Numbered from the stretch's first letter, positions 46,046 to 55,747 are shown. The stretch: DNA of 64,000 nt from Qipengyuania proteolytica (GCF_019711565.1 NZ_JAIGNN010000001.1:992001-1056000); one strand, 5' to 3'. Notes: generated by a model from the letters alone, not told the origin. Numbers and translations: made by a program.

Positions 46046-47413
46046 GTGAAGCGCAGATCGTTCGCTCTCATGGCCACCACGGCGATTGCCCTGTCTGCCT
46101 GCGCTCCCGCGCTGCAGGAGGCCCCTATCGGTAGCGCCGTGGCGCCGCCGGTCGAATGGCGAACAGACCTCCGTGTCACGGCGCCGGTCGAACGGGACTG
46201 GTGGAACTCGTTCGGCGACCCGCAGCTTTCGCACCTCGTCGAGAAGGCGCAGGCCAACAACGCGGACGTGCAGGTCGCCGCTGCTCGTGTCGAGGAGGCC
46301 CGCGCAACCGAACTGGGTTCGCGCGGCTACCTTCTCCCTTCGCTCGGGGCTGGGGCACAAGGCGGTGTCCGGCGGGAAGTTTCCCCGTTCGGACAGGCGC
46401 AGACTTCCGTCGCCGCGCAGCCCGCCTTCCGGGCGTCTTACGAAGTCGATCTCTTCGGCAAGAATGCCGCCCGCATCGATGCCGCCGAAGCTGGTGTCGC
46501 AGCCAGCGAGGCGGGCGCGGAGGCGGCGCGGCTATCGGTGGGCGCGGCGACTGCCAGCGGCTATATCACCCTGCTGGCGCTCGACAGCCGGCTCTCCGTG
46601 TTGGAAGAAACGGTGGCTGCACGGCAGGAAGCGGTGAAATTCGCGCGAGACCAAGCCGAGGTTGGCTACACCTCCCAGCTTCCCCTCAGGCAGGCAGAGG
46701 CCGAATACCAAGCCACCGCGCAACTCGTCCCGCAATTGAAGGCGCAGATCGCGCGGCAGGAAAACGCCCTCTCGGTCCTGACCGGCGAACTACCCGGTGC
46801 GATCGAACGGGGCGGGACATTGGAGGACCTGCGCCGGCCCGCCGCGCCTGCGACCCTACCTGCCGAGTTGCTGCGCCGCCGTCCCGATGTCGCAGCAGCG
46901 GAATATCGCATCGCCGCAGCCGACGCGAAAATGCGCATGGCGCGCGCCGACTTCATGCCTTCGATAGATCTGGGAGCGACGGCAGGGCTGGTTCTCTCCG
47001 ACCTGCTTGCAGATCCCGTGGGTGTATGGTCGCTGGGCGGCAGCATTCTCGCTCCCATCTTCCAGGGCGGAAAGCTGCAGGCGCAGCTCGAAGGAGCGAC
47101 GGCGCAGCGGGACCAAGCGGTCTGGGCTTACCGCTCCACCGTTCTCGAAGCGTTCAAGGAAGTCGAAGACCGCATGGCGGTGCTGGCCAATCTGCAGGAC
47201 CAGGAAGCTGCGCTGGTAGCCCAGCAGACTGCCGTCGCTGACGCGCTGCGCCATGCGCGGAACCGGTACCGCGCCGGCTATTCGCCCTATATCGAGCAGG
47301 TCGATGCACAACGCGCCCTGCTGGGTGTGGAACTGTCGCTGATCCAGGTTAAGTCCGATGAACTCACTACACTGGTCGGGCTCTATCAGGCTGTTGGCGG
47401 ATCGCCTGAGTGA
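46046..47413 (+). CDS. NodT-family outer membrane efflux lipoprotein
   Basis: The 455-residue protein starts at GTG with GGAGG eight bases upstream; a TTG six bases earlier is less likely. The lipobox is IALSAC. The TolC fold shows two repeats: RDWWNSFGDPQLSHLVEKAQANNADVQVAAARVEEARA and, in the second, LLRRRPDVAAAEYRIAAADAKMRMARADFMP. YRAGYSPYIEQVDAQRALL is a typical family segment. It is the last gene of tetR-emrB-emrA-nodT. Confidence 0.93.
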   Translation: MKRRSFALMATTAIALSACAPALQEAPIGSAVAPPVEWRTDLRVTAPVERDWWNSFGDPQLSHLVEKAQANNADVQVAAARVEEARATELGSRGYLLPSLGAGAQGGVRREVSPFGQAQTSVAAQPAFRASYEVDLFGKNAARIDAAEAGVAASEAGAEAARLSVGAATASGYITLLALDSRLSVLEETVAARQEAVKFARDQAEVGYTSQLPLRQAEAEYQATAQLVPQLKAQIARQENALSVLTGELPGAIERGGTLEDLRRPAAPATLPAELLRRRPDVAAAEYRIAAADAKMRMARADFMPSIDLGATAGLVLSDLLADPVGVWSLGGSILAPIFQGGKLQAQLEGATAQRDQAVWAYRSTVLEAFKEVEDRMAVLANLQDQEAALVAQQTAVADALRHARNRYRAGYSPYIEQVDAQRALLGVELSLIQVKSDELTTLVGLYQAVGGSPE

Positions 47414-47649
47414 GAGAACGCAAAGGGCTTGTGCTTTAAGGGTGCTTTGTAGTCGCCCACGAAAAATCAGACTTTCATGGTTGCTTGGCGAATGGAAAAG
47501 CGACCGGCCGGCCTGCAGAGGATTTTCGGAAGAGCCCGAACGTTCGAGATAAGTACGCAAAGCTGCCATCATCAAGGCGCAGTGACCACAATCTCCAGTT
47601 GATCATGGTGCCCATCATTTCGATGCTTGGCGTGCCAATGTCTCTCGGC

Positions 47650-48432
47650 TTACCCGCGAGCGACGCTCTCCAGCGGTTCGCCGGTGACGGGATAGCCGAG
47701 GTCCTCGCCGATCTCGAGCCAGCTCTTGCCTTCGCGCTCCCCCATGAAAGGCGTGATCGTGCGGACCGGAATGCGTTCGGCCTGCGCCTTGGCTTCGGCG
47801 AAGCTGCCGAACAGCGCGAGGCGTTCGAGGTTGCGGCGGGTGGGAAAGATGACCTTGATCTCGCCGCGCTCGGCCGCATCGAGCGCGCCTTGCGCCGTGG
47901 TCCAGAACAGGTGGGTGTTCTCCGACAGATCGGCTTCGATCTCGACCGCTCCGGTGCCGAGGTCGGCAAGATAGAAGCGCGTATCGTAGACGCGCGGGAT
48001 GCGCTCGTTCTTGGGAAACCAGCGCGCGAACGGCGTCAACTGCTCGAGGTCCAGTTCCCATCCGAAATGGTCGAGTACAGGGGCAAGCTGCCCGGTCTGC
48101 TGGAGAAAGTCGCGCGCCGCGCGGGCACGCGCCGCATCGATCTCGCCCCTTAGGCCGATGGCGAGACCGGTCTCCTCGAGCGTCTCGCGCACCACCGCAA
48201 TCTGGTGCGCAGCCTCGTCCGGCTCGAGCGGCCCGCCGATCATCGCACCCAGTTCGAAGTCGGCAGGGTCCACGCGCCCGCCGGGGAAGACGGCCATGCC
48301 GCCCGCGAACACCATCTCGCGCGAGCGGATGGTCATCAGGATTTCGGGTGGACCGTCCTCTGCGCCCTTGCGAAAGATCACGACGGTAGCGGCGGGAATG
48401 CCATCGGTGGCGTTGTCGGGCGAAGCGGTCAT
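47650..48432 (-). CDS. NUDIX hydrolase (NUDT19-like)
   Basis: The 260-residue protein has an N-terminal strand (PAATVVIFRKG), then VFPGGRVDPAD and an interrupted Nudix box that continues AAHQIAVVRETLEETGLAIG (residues about 75-94; REtxEExG). The box is split by a 25-residue insert, as in NUDT19/acyl-CoA-diphosphatase-like proteins. The substrate could be a CoA or nucleoside diphosphate derivative. The 236 bases between this gene's stop and the efflux operon show no convincing gene. Confidence 0.85.
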   Translation of the reverse strand: MTASPDNATDGIPAATVVIFRKGAEDGPPEILMTIRSREMVFAGGMAVFPGGRVDPADFELGAMIGGPLEPDEAAHQIAVVRETLEETGLAIGLRGEIDAARARAARDFLQQTGQLAPVLDHFGWELDLEQLTPFARWFPKNERIPRVYDTRFYLADLGTGAVEIEADLSENTHLFWTTAQGALDAAERGEIKVIFPTRRNLERLALFGSFAEAKAQAERIPVRTITPFMGEREGKSWLEIGEDLGYPVTGEPLESVARG

Positions 48433-48974
48433 GGTCTGGTTGTGGCCTGCCTTGTCACGCTTGCCAAGCGGCCTTGTCAGTTCGGCCTGTCGGAAAACCT
48501 TACAGATAGCCCAGTTCTTAAAGGGGCGTTAACTAACGAAATTCCTGTCGATGCGCGACTTCGCGATTTTGGCACGCGACCTGCATTACTCCATTTGTCC
48601 CGTTCAAGTCTTTGACGGGGTGAGCGCAGTCCCTGGTTCCTTTGCGCCGCCCCGAGACAAAAAGGCCCGCCTGGTAGTCCCACCAGGCGGGCCTTTCCCG
48701 TTCTTGTCTCGACCCGCGCAACCGCGCGTGTGTCCTCGGTGTTGATCTTCGCTCGCTCAGGCACCTGCTGGCGGGCGCTTTCCCTTGCCTCGCTTCGCTC
48801 GGTGCTCGGGGAGCCGCGATGAAAGCGCTGAAACCGGGCCGACGGAGGCCCGGCAAGTGCGGAAGCGTAATCGAAGACGCAGCTGGGCCAAAGGCCACCT
48901 GCATGCGCGCCCGCAGCGGGCGCAGCTTGCTGCGCGTCGAGCGAGGACGCACCCGCGGAGGCGGGTGCGCAAGA
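48433..48974. other. 542-base gene-free gap with several strong hairpins
   Basis: No open frame here has coding character. It holds the perfect hairpin at 48664-48693 and further inverted repeats: CCGGGC/GCCCGG around 48837-48855, GCGCCCG-type around 48915-48930, and GCACCCGC/GCGGGTGC at 48950-48969. The last of these may end the Grx4 transcript. The dense pairing on the minus strand could mean a structured RNA, but I match it to no known class. Confidence 0.5.
48664..48693 (-). terminator. strong bidirectional hairpin terminator
   Basis: GGCCCGCCTGGT (48664-48675) pairs perfectly with ACCAGGCGGGCC (48682-48693) over 12 bp with a six-base loop. Five T residues follow on the minus strand and TTT on the plus strand. 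It lies 280 bases after the minus-strand Grx4 gene and 230 bases before the NUDIX start, so an untranslated transcript may end here. Confidence 0.88.
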
Positions 48975-49304
48975 CTATGAAGCCTTGGCGACCTGCTTTT
49001 CGTCCATCATGGTCTGGAGTTCGCCCGCTTCGAACATCTCCATCATGATGTCGCTGCCGCCGACGAATTCGCCCTTCACATAGAGCTGGGGGATGGTCGG
49101 CCAGTCGGAGAAGCTCTTAATCCCTTGGCGGATTTCCATGTCCTGCAGCACGTCGACGCTCTCGTAGGCGACACCGCAATGATCGAGGATGGCGACTGCG
49201 CGGCTGGAAAAGCCGCACTGCGGGAACAGCGGCGTGCCCTTCATGAACAGCACGACGTCATTGGTCCCCACGATGTCGGAAATACGGGTGTTGATATCGG
49301 ACAT
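48975..49304 (-). CDS. grxD: monothiol glutaredoxin, Grx4 family
   Basis: The 109-residue protein has the CGFS active site (PLFPQCGFSSRAV, Cys about residue 31), KGTPLFPQ, WPTIPQLYVKGEFVGGSDI with the glutathione-binding TIP and GGSD motifs. It binds [2Fe-2S] with glutathione and often pairs with BolA, whose gene is 37 bases upstream on the same strand. Normal length. Confidence 0.96.
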   Translation of the reverse strand: MSDINTRISDIVGTNDVVLFMKGTPLFPQCGFSSRAVAILDHCGVAYESVDVLQDMEIRQGIKSFSDWPTIPQLYVKGEFVGGSDIMMEMFEAGELQTMMDEKQVAKAS

Positions 49305-49341
49305 AGCGGTCCGTCCTTTGTTCAGCGAAACTTGTGCGGAA

Positions 49342-49575
49342 TCAGGTGGGGGCTTGGGTGGTCAGTTGCAAGGCGTGCAGCTCGCCGCCCATCCGGCCGC
49401 CAAGCGCCTCGTAGACCATCTTGTGCTGTTGCACCCGGCTTTTGCCCGCGAATTGGGGTGCGGTGACCTTGGCCGCCCAATGGTCGTTGTCACCCGCGAG
49501 GTCGCGCATTTCGACCTCGGCGCCGGGCAGGGCGGTGGTGATCGCCTCGACGATGTCCGCGGCCGCCATCGGCAC
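49342..49575 (-). CDS. bolA: BolA-family protein
   Basis: The 77-residue protein shows ADIVEAITTALPGAEVEMRDLAGDNDHW and FAGKSRVQQHKMVYEALGGRMGGELHALQL. HKMVYEALG is the family signature and its His is the cluster ligand shared with Grx4. GTG at 49575 has GAGGG at normal distance; ATG at 49569 is an alternative. Together with Grx4 it serves iron-sulfur handling and iron sensing. Confidence 0.93.
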   Translation of the reverse strand: MPMAAADIVEAITTALPGAEVEMRDLAGDNDHWAAKVTAPQFAGKSRVQQHKMVYEALGGRMGGELHALQLTTQAPT

Positions 49576-49579
49576 CGGA

Positions 49580-49903
49580 TCAGCCCTCGCTCATATACTG
49601 GCGACGGGCTTCGACCGCGCATTCGTCCAGCTTGGTGCGGATGTCCGCTTCGCTCACATCGCAGTCGGCTGCGGTGAGGTCGCCGAGCAGCTTGCGGATC
49701 ACGTCCTCGTCGCCCGCTTCCTCGAAATCGGCCTGCACGACGGCCTTCTTGTAGGCGTCGGTTTCCTCTTCGGTGAGCCCCATCAGGCCCGCGGCCCATT
49801 CGCCCAGCAGGCGGTTGCGGCGTGCAGCGATCTTGAAAGCGGTTTCCTGGTCGAAGGCGAACTTGGTTTCCTCGCCGCGCTCGCGATCCTTGAAGTCGGT
49901 CAT
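49580..49903 (-). CDS. DUF1476 protein, F1-ATPase zeta inhibitor type
   Basis: The 107-residue helical protein begins MTDFKDRERGEETKFAFDQETAFKIAARRNRLLGEWAA. It is the alphaproteobacterial zeta subunit family, which inhibits ATP hydrolysis by F1-ATPase through its N-terminal helix. The start motif F-x-x-R-E-x-x-x-E-x-K-F is intact. It is four bases from the bolA gene, a common neighbourhood in this class. Confidence 0.92.
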   Translation of the reverse strand: MTDFKDRERGEETKFAFDQETAFKIAARRNRLLGEWAAGLMGLTEEETDAYKKAVVQADFEEAGDEDVIRKLLGDLTAADCDVSEADIRTKLDECAVEARRQYMSEG

Positions 49904-49972
49904 GTCATGTCCCTTTGGGATGTGTGTCTGGCGCAGGTGAATAGGCGCGGCCTATCCGCCCCGCAAGGCTGC

Positions 49973-50971
49973 TTAACCCATCGTCACGACGAGCTTGCCG
50001 ATCGCGCCACGGTTTTCCAGCTTGGCGATCGCTTCATGCGCGCGCTCGATCGGATAGGTCTCCGACACGAGCGGGTTGATCTTGCCCGCCTTCCACAGGT
50101 CGAACAGCTCGGCGATATTGGCGTTGTTGCGCTCCGGCTCGCGGGCGGTGAACGCGCCCCAGAAGACGCCGCGAATGTCGCAGCTCTTGAGCAGCGTCAG
50201 GTTGAGCGGCATCTTGGCGATGCCCGCCGGGAAACCGATCACGAGGAAGCGGCCTTCCCACGCGATCGAGCGCAGCGCGGGCTCCGAATAATCGCCGCCT
50301 ACGATGTCGTAGACGATGTCCGCGCCGTTGGGTCCGACAGCCGCCTTGAAGGCATTGGCAAGGTCCTTCGAAGTGTCCTTGTCGAAGGGCGCGCGCGGAT
50401 AGATGACGACCTCGTCTGCGCCTGCCTGCTTTGCGACTTCGCCCTTCTCCTCAGTGGAGACTGCAGCGACCACGCGGCAACCATAGGCCTTGGCCAGTTC
50501 GACCGCGGACAGGCCGACACCGCCCGCCGCGCCGAGCACGAGGACGGTTTCGCCCTCCTTGATGTCGCCGCGATCCTTGAGCCCGTGGATCGTGGTGCCA
50601 TAGGTCATGAGCAGCGCGCTGGCCTGGACGAGGTCGATGCCTTCGGGCACCTTGAACAGGCGCGCTGCGGCCACCGCGACCTTTTCCTGCAAGCCGCCAT
50701 TGCCGACGCCGCAGATCACCTTGTCGCCGACCGCGAAGCCTTCGACGCCTTCGCCCAATGCCTCGATCGTACCGGAGATTTCGCCGCCGGGGGCGAAGGG
50801 GCGGGGCGGCTTGAACTGGTACATGTCGCGGATGATCAGCGTGTCGGGAAAGTTGATCGCGCAGGCTGCGACCTTGATCAGCACTTCACCCTTGCCGGGC
50901 GTCGGCTCGGCAATGTCTTCGACGACGAGGGTTTCGGGGCCGCCGGTTTCCTTCGACAGGACTGCTTTCAT
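49973..50971 (-). CDS. NADPH:quinone oxidoreductase family (zinc-independent MDR)
   Basis: The 332-residue protein has GroES-like [30 protein letters not shown] (residues about 37-66), the NADPH motif [19 protein letters not shown] (about 144-162), and [25 protein letters not shown]. Zinc ligands are missing as in quinone oxidoreductases/enoyl reductases. Its ATG overlaps the leuD stop (ATGA), so it is part of the leu transcript. Role in that operon is unclear. Confidence 0.9.
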   Translation of the reverse strand: MKAVLSKETGGPETLVVEDIAEPTPGKGEVLIKVAACAINFPDTLIIRDMYQFKPPRPFAPGGEISGTIEALGEGVEGFAVGDKVICGVGNGGLQEKVAVAAARLFKVPEGIDLVQASALLMTYGTTIHGLKDRGDIKEGETVLVLGAAGGVGLSAVELAKAYGCRVVAAVSTEEKGEVAKQAGADEVVIYPRAPFDKDTSKDLANAFKAAVGPNGADIVYDIVGGDYSEPALRSIAWEGRFLVIGFPAGIAKMPLNLTLLKSCDIRGVFWGAFTAREPERNNANIAELFDLWKAGKINPLVSETYPIERAHEAIAKLENRGAIGKLVVTMG

Positions 50972-51573
50972 GCTGCGTCTCTCCTTCGCGGCGCGTCAAG
51001 CCAGGGAAGGGCCTGCGCGCGCTGTTTCTCATGGGTTTCGATGGCCGCACCGCTTTCGAGCGTGAGGCCGATTTCATCGAGGCCTTCCAGCAGGCAGTGC
51101 TTGCGGAATGGATCGACTTCGAAGGCGAAGCGATCCTGGAAGGGGGTGGTGACGGTCTGGGATTCGAGATCGATCGTGATCGGATGGTCTGCCGCGACTT
51201 CGAGCAGGCGGTCGACCTGCTCCTGCGGCAGGACCACAGTCAGGATCCCGTTCTTGAAGGCATTGCCGGAAAAGATGTCCGAGAAACTTGGCGCGATCAC
51301 CGCATTGATGCCGAGGTCGAGCAAGGCCCAGGCAGCATGTTCGCGGCTCGAGCCGCAGCCGAAATTGTCGCCCGCGATCAGGATCGGCGCGCCGGCGAAA
51401 TCCTCCACGTCGAATGGGTTGCCGGGCGCTTCGCGGATGCTCTCGAACGCGCCCTTGCCGAGGCCTTCGCGGCTGACCGTCTTCAGCCAGTGGGCAGGGA
51501 TGATGACGTCGGTATCGACATTCTTGAGGCCCAAGGGGATCGCGCGGCCTTCGATGGAGCGGACAGCTTTCAT
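50968..51573 (-). CDS. leuD: 3-isopropylmalate dehydratase small subunit
   Basis: The 201-residue swivel subunit has the family motifs [13 protein letters not shown] (residues about 18-30), [16 protein letters not shown] (about 70-85), and [20 protein letters not shown]. With LeuC it isomerises 2- to 3-isopropylmalate in leucine synthesis. It overlaps the preceding metallo-beta-lactamase gene by one base and the next gene by four. leuC lies over 1 kb upstream, with two other genes between. Confidence 0.96.
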   Translation of the reverse strand: MKAVRSIEGRAIPLGLKNVDTDVIIPAHWLKTVSREGLGKGAFESIREAPGNPFDVEDFAGAPILIAGDNFGCGSSREHAAWALLDLGINAVIAPSFSDIFSGNAFKNGILTVVLPQEQVDRLLEVAADHPITIDLESQTVTTPFQDRFAFEVDPFRKHCLLEGLDEIGLTLESGAAIETHEKQRAQALPWLDAPRRRDAA

Positions 51574-52409
51574 TATCGTGCAGCCTCCGGGAAAGTCGGC
51601 AATCTGTCGAGATGTCGGGGATCGTGCTGGATCACGACGGTTGCGTCGAGAGCGCGAGCCATTCGGTCGAACCGGTCCATCGACGCCAGCGTGTCGGCCC
51701 GGTCGGTGTTGAACTGGGGCACACCGCGGTTTTCGACCTGCTCGGCAAAATGGTAGAGATCGCCGGTCAGCATCACGGGTCCTGTCTCGGGAAGCCGGAC
51801 GAGCAACGAACTGTGGCCGCCGGTATGACCGGGAGTGGCGATCATCACGACCGATCCGTCACCGAAGATGTCCTTGTCCTTGGCAACTCGGGTGAGCTTG
51901 GCTGTCGGCTCTGCGCCAAACCATGCGGCAAGATCGGCGAGCACGTCCTTGTCTGCCCCCGCTGCGATGGCGTCTGCGTCTGCTTCACCGATAATGAGTT
52001 CGGCCGTCGGGAAGTATTTGGCTTGGCCAACGTGATCGAAATGCATGTGGCTGACCCCGATCAGGTCGATGTCGGCGGGAGCAAGCCCGAGTTCGGCAAG
52101 TTGATCGGCCAGAGTACGGTTCACCGACAAGGTATAGACCGACCAGATGAATGGCTTCGCGGCATACTCCGCGCTCAATCCGGCGTCCCACAGCATGTGC
52201 CGGTCGCCGTGTCGGATGAGATAGCAACTGTCCGTCAGTGTGCGAGGGACGCCATCGTAGAGGTGTGCGTCAGAGAATGATTCGCTGTCGCTGAGTTCGA
52301 GCGTGCCGCAGTCCAGCCGCCACATTTCGATTTCAGGCGTATCCTTGGCAAAGGCAGGCATGGGAGCGAGCAGCGCGGCGGCTGCAATCAATCCAGCAAG
52401 TCTCACCAT
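51573..52409 (-). CDS. exported metallo-beta-lactamase-fold hydrolase, N-acyl homoserine lactonase-like
   Basis: The 278-residue protein has a signal peptide ([16 protein letters not shown]) and the metal-site motif SHMHFDHVG (His-x-His-x-Asp-His, about residues 119-127). [14 protein letters not shown] (third His) and the late Asp in MLTGDLYHF follow. The arrangement [16 protein letters not shown] ... HMHFDHVG resembles AiiA/AttM-type lactonases. It sits between leuC and leuD. A leucine-pathway role is unlikely; a periplasmic lactonase or detoxifying role is inferred. Confidence 0.85.
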   Translation of the reverse strand: MVRLAGLIAAAALLAPMPAFAKDTPEIEMWRLDCGTLELSDSESFSDAHLYDGVPRTLTDSCYLIRHGDRHMLWDAGLSAEYAAKPFIWSVYTLSVNRTLADQLAELGLAPADIDLIGVSHMHFDHVGQAKYFPTAELIIGEADADAIAAGADKDVLADLAAWFGAEPTAKLTRVAKDKDIFGDGSVVMIATPGHTGGHSSLLVRLPETGPVMLTGDLYHFAEQVENRGVPQFNTDRADTLASMDRFDRMARALDATVVIQHDPRHLDRLPTFPEAAR

Positions 52410-52440
52410 GATCTTTCCGCCTCTCTCCGGCCGTCTCGGC

Positions 52441-52599
52441 TCAATCGGTTTCTGGTTTTTCGCCCGAGGGAATCGGCCCGGGCTGCTTGGGCTCGTTGGT
52501 CTTGTCCTTGCGCTTGTTCACGTAGAGCAGCGCGGCGGCGATGGCGGCAGACCCGATCGCACCGGCGATGGCGGCCTTGCCTTTGGGGAGCTTGGTCAT
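52441..52599 (-). CDS. small membrane protein, 52 residues
   Basis: MTKLPKGKAAIAGAIGSAAI is followed by AAALLYVNKRKDKT and a Pro-rich tail. It has one membrane helix (about 8-27) with flanking basic residues. The ATG at 52599 is 14 bases after the leuC stop and the gene ends 31 bases before the lactonase-like gene, so it belongs to the same transcript. No family recognised. Confidence 0.7.
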   Translation of the reverse strand: MTKLPKGKAAIAGAIGSAAIAAALLYVNKRKDKTNEPKQPGPIPSGEKPETD

Positions 52600-52613
52600 G
52601 CCCGTCTCAATGG

Positions 52614-54065
52614 TCAGGCATCGACCGCTTGGCAAGAGGCGAGCTTGCGCACATCGGTAAGATGCCCGGTGACGGCGGCGGCAGCGGCCATGGCCGGGCT
52701 GACGAGATGGGTACGCGCGCCCGGGCCTTGCCGGCCGACGAAATTGCGGTTGCTGGTCGACGCGCAGCGTTCGCCGGGAGGCACCTTGTCGGGGTTCATC
52801 GCGAGGCACGCCGAACAGCCCGGCTCGCGCCATTCGAAGCCGGCGGCGGTGAAGATCCGGTCGAGCCCTTCTTCTTCGGCCTGCCGCTTGACGAGGCCCG
52901 AGCCGGGAACGGCGATCGCCCAGCGCACGCCCGGCGCCTTGGTGCGGCCCTTGAGCACCTCCGCGGCGGCGCGCAGGTCCTCGATCCGGCTGTTGGTGCA
53001 GCTGCCGATGAAGATGTTCTCGATAGCGATATCCTCGATCCGCTGGCCGGGTTCGAGGCCCATGTAGTCGAGGCTCTTGCGCGCGGCGGACTGCTTGGAT
53101 GGGTCGCTGAAGCTTTCGGGGGCGGGCACGACATCGCCCACCGCTACCACGTCTTCCGGGCTGGTGCCCCAGCTGACGGTCGGCTCGACCGCCGCAGCAT
53201 CGATCACGACGCTGGTATCGAAGGCGGCACCTTGGTCGGTGTGGAGGGTTTTCCACCACGCCAGCGCACGGTCCCATTCCTCGCCTTGCGGCGCATAGGG
53301 CCGGCCCTCGAGATACGCAAAGACAGTCTCGTCGGGCGCGATTAGCCCGGCGCGGGCACCCGCCTCGATGCTCATGTTACACACGGTCAGGCGCCCCTCG
53401 ACGCTCATCCGTTCGAACACCGGCCCGCGATATTCGATGACATGGCCGGTCCCGCCGGCCGTGCCGATCTTGCCGATGATATGGAGGATCAGGTCCTTCG
53501 GCGTCACGCCGGGGCCGAGTTCCCCCTCGACACGGACTTCCATCGATCTGGACTGGCGCAGCTGCAGCGTCTGCGTCGCGAGCACATGTTCGACCTCGCT
53601 CGTGCCGATCCCGAAGGCGAGCGCGCCGATCCCGCCATGCGAGGCGGTGTGGCTGTCGCCGCACACGATCGTCGCGCCCGGGAGCGAGAAACCCTGCTCC
53701 GGGCCGACGACGTGGACGATCCCCTGCTCGGGCGCGGCGCTGTCGATATAGTCGATGCCGAAGGCCGGGGCATTGGCCTCGAGCGCGGCGAGCTGGGCGG
53801 CGCTCTGCGGGTCGGCGATCGGCAGCTTGTTGCCGCTCGCATCGAGCCGCGGCGTGGTCGGCAAGTTGTGGTCGGGTACGGCCAGCGTCAGGTCTGGGCG
53901 GCGAACCTTGCGCCCGGCCAGGCGCAACGACTCGAAAGCCTGTGGGCTGGTCACCTCGTGGACGAGGTGGCGGTCGATATAGAGGATGCAGGTCCCGTCA
54001 TCGCGGCGTTCGACGACGTGGGCGTCCCAGATTTTCTCGTAAAGCGTGCGCGGTTTGCTGGCCAT
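52614..54065 (-). CDS. leuC: 3-isopropylmalate dehydratase large subunit
   Basis: The 483-residue aconitase-type subunit shows [49 protein letters not shown] (cluster-domain signature), [22 protein letters not shown] and [27 protein letters not shown]. The three 4Fe-4S cysteines are in GSCTN and GCSAC. Start ATG at 54065 matches the family N-terminus; an upstream in-frame ATG at 54152 would add 29 unusual residues. Confidence 0.97.
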   Translation of the reverse strand: MASKPRTLYEKIWDAHVVERRDDGTCILYIDRHLVHEVTSPQAFESLRLAGRKVRRPDLTLAVPDHNLPTTPRLDASGNKLPIADPQSAAQLAALEANAPAFGIDYIDSAAPEQGIVHVVGPEQGFSLPGATIVCGDSHTASHGGIGALAFGIGTSEVEHVLATQTLQLRQSRSMEVRVEGELGPGVTPKDLILHIIGKIGTAGGTGHVIEYRGPVFERMSVEGRLTVCNMSIEAGARAGLIAPDETVFAYLEGRPYAPQGEEWDRALAWWKTLHTDQGAAFDTSVVIDAAAVEPTVSWGTSPEDVVAVGDVVPAPESFSDPSKQSAARKSLDYMGLEPGQRIEDIAIENIFIGSCTNSRIEDLRAAAEVLKGRTKAPGVRWAIAVPGSGLVKRQAEEEGLDRIFTAAGFEWREPGCSACLAMNPDKVPPGERCASTSNRNFVGRQGPGARTHLVSPAMAAAAAVTGHLTDVRKLASCQAVDA

Positions 54066-54154
54066 GGGGTCAAGGTGCGGCAGGAATGTCACCAGCGCAA
54101 AAAGGCAAATCCAGAGTCTTCCAAACTTAACCTTTCTCTGCTCTATTGACACTC

Positions 54155-54559
54155 ATGTCAGCAAAGCCGTTCTCCTTTCCGATCAAAGTGATTCCCTCGG
54201 ACATCGATTTCATGGGGCACGTAAACAATGCGCGCTACCTGAATTGGGTGCAGGACACGGTGCTCGCGCATTGGCAGAAACTGGCCCCGGCGGAAGAGGT
54301 GGCGAGCAAGGCGTGGGTCGCGCTCAAGCACGAGATCACCTACCGCAAGCCCGCTTTCCTCGACGACGACGTGATCGCGGAAACCGTGCTCGAAAAGATC
54401 GCCGGCGCGCGCTCCTTCTACAACACCGTCATCCGCCGCGGCGAAGAGGTGCTGGCCGAAGTGCAGAGCATGTGGTGCTGCATCGACGCCGAGAGCCTGC
54501 GCCCCGCGCGCATCAGCCGGGATGTCGCAGAAAAGTTCTTCGGCCTACCGCGCAAGTAA
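54155..54559 (+). CDS. acyl-CoA thioesterase, 4HBT hot-dog fold
   Basis: The 134-residue protein shows IPSDIDFMGHVNNARYLNWVQDTVLAHW, with the catalytic Asp of the hot-dog 4HBT family (D-x-x-G-H-V-N-N). ALKHEITYRKPAFLDDDVIAETVLE follows. It hydrolyses an acyl-CoA of unknown chain. ATG at 54155 preferred to a TTG nine bases earlier. Divergent from leuC across about 90 bases. Confidence 0.88.
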   Translation: MSAKPFSFPIKVIPSDIDFMGHVNNARYLNWVQDTVLAHWQKLAPAEEVASKAWVALKHEITYRKPAFLDDDVIAETVLEKIAGARSFYNTVIRRGEEVLAEVQSMWCCIDAESLRPARISRDVAEKFFGLPRK

Positions 54560-54604
54560 CGCGCGCCCTTTGCCGGGAGCGCGACCAGCGACTATAACGG
54601 TCCG

Positions 54605-55126
54605 GTGAACACGATCCTGATCATAACAGCCATCGTCCTCGCCACCTTCCTCGCGATGGAGTGGGTCGCCTGGGCGAGTCACAAGTACATCATGCATGGC
54701 TTCGGCTGGGGTTGGCACCGCGACCATCACGAACCGCATGACAAGGCGCTCGAGAAGAACGATCTCTACGCGGTGGTGGGCGCCGCAATGAGCATTTCGA
54801 TGTTCATGCTGGGCAGCGACGTCGTCGCTGGCGCCTATGCCTGGTGGCCTGCGACGTGGATCGGCGTCGGCATCCTGCTCTACGGGATAGTCTACACGCT
54901 GGTGCACGACGGCCTCGTCCACCAACGCTATTTCCGTTTCGTACCCAAGCGCGGCTACGCCAAGCGGCTGGTGCAGGCGCACAAGCTGCACCATGCGACG
55001 ATCGGCAAGGAAGGCGGGGTCAGCTTCGGCTTCGTCCTCGCGCGCGATCCGGCGAAGCTCAAAGCGGAACTCAAGCGCCAGCGCGAAGCGGGCGAAGCGG
55101 TGGTACGCGAAAGCGCCGGAGCCTGA
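54605..55126 (+). CDS. crtZ: beta-carotene hydroxylase
   Basis: The 173-residue membrane di-iron hydroxylase starts with GTG. It has four membrane helices and the His boxes HKYIMHG, HRDHHEPH, HDGLVHQRYF and HKLHH. It adds 3-hydroxyls to beta-carotene rings, giving zeaxanthin, the basis for yellow/orange xanthophylls in Erythrobacteraceae. No other carotenoid genes are in the window. Confidence 0.95.
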   Translation: MNTILIITAIVLATFLAMEWVAWASHKYIMHGFGWGWHRDHHEPHDKALEKNDLYAVVGAAMSISMFMLGSDVVAGAYAWWPATWIGVGILLYGIVYTLVHDGLVHQRYFRFVPKRGYAKRLVQAHKLHHATIGKEGGVSFGFVLARDPAKLKAELKRQREAGEAVVRESAGA

Positions 55127-55160
55127 GGCCCCGGCGCTTCGGTCCGGTCAGCGCGAGCGC

Positions 55161-55319
55161 TTACCTGGCGTAGTTCACATACAGTCCGTGGACGAGGCCG
55201 GGGATGAAGCCCAGCAGCGTCAGCACGAGGTTGATCAGGGTCGTCTTGCCCAGACCGTGCTTGGCGGCAACGCCGAGCGGGGGGAGCAGGATCGTCGCGA
55301 TCAGGATGAGAATTGCCAT
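55161..55319 (-). CDS. YqaE/Pmp3-family membrane protein
   Basis: A 52-residue protein of two membrane helices: MAILILIATILLPPLGVAAK and LINLVLTLLGFIPGLVHGLY. LPPLGV and LxLxGxxPGxxHAxY are the UPF0057/Pmp3 signature. These small proteins are linked to membrane potential and salt stress. It is convergent with crtZ. Confidence 0.9.
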   Translation of the reverse strand: MAILILIATILLPPLGVAAKHGLGKTTLINLVLTLLGFIPGLVHGLYVNYAR

Positions 55320-55395
55320 GTGAGAGTGTCCTTTCGTTCACCCTCCCGTCGTATGCAAAGCCAACGATGTGGCAGGTGGCAGGTTCCCCCGCCGA

Positions 55396-55746
55396 TTATT
55401 CGTTGCGCGTCGCGATCCAGCCTCCGCAGATGACCAGGATCGCGAGCGAAATCCAGTACCAGGGTGCTCCCAGCGTGTACCAGGTGAAGACCGCCCCGGT
55501 CGCCATCGCGCCGATCGCCATCGTCTTGGACCGGCGACTGATCGCGCGCCGTTCGCGCCAGTCGAGCACCTGCGGTCCCCAGTGCGGATGGTCGAGAATC
55601 TTCCGTTCCCATTCGGGATTGCTGCGCGCGAAGAAATAGACCGCGAGCAGCAGGAACGGCACCGTCGGCATGATCGGCAGGAACGCGCCGACCGCGCCGA
55701 GGCCGACGCTCAGCAGGCCCAGCGCCGAGTAGATCGGTCGCTTCAT
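55396..55746 (-). CDS. YbaN-family (DUF454) membrane protein
   Basis: The 116-residue protein has LGLLSVGLGAVGAFLPIMPTVPFLLLAVYFFARSNPEWE, the family core (G-x-LP-x-lPTtPFlllA), then a basic cytoplasmic segment and a second pair of helices. Function of the family is not established. Its ATG lies one base after the SufE stop. Confidence 0.88.
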   Translation of the reverse strand: MKRPIYSALGLLSVGLGAVGAFLPIMPTVPFLLLAVYFFARSNPEWERKILDHPHWGPQVLDWRERRAISRRSKTMAIGAMATGAVFTWYTLGAPWYWISLAILVICGGWIATRNE

Positions 55747-55747
55747 G

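Noticed and set aside
47414..47649. Possible gene between nodT and the NUDIX gene
   Set aside because: Short frames only, no ribosome sites; treated as intergenic.
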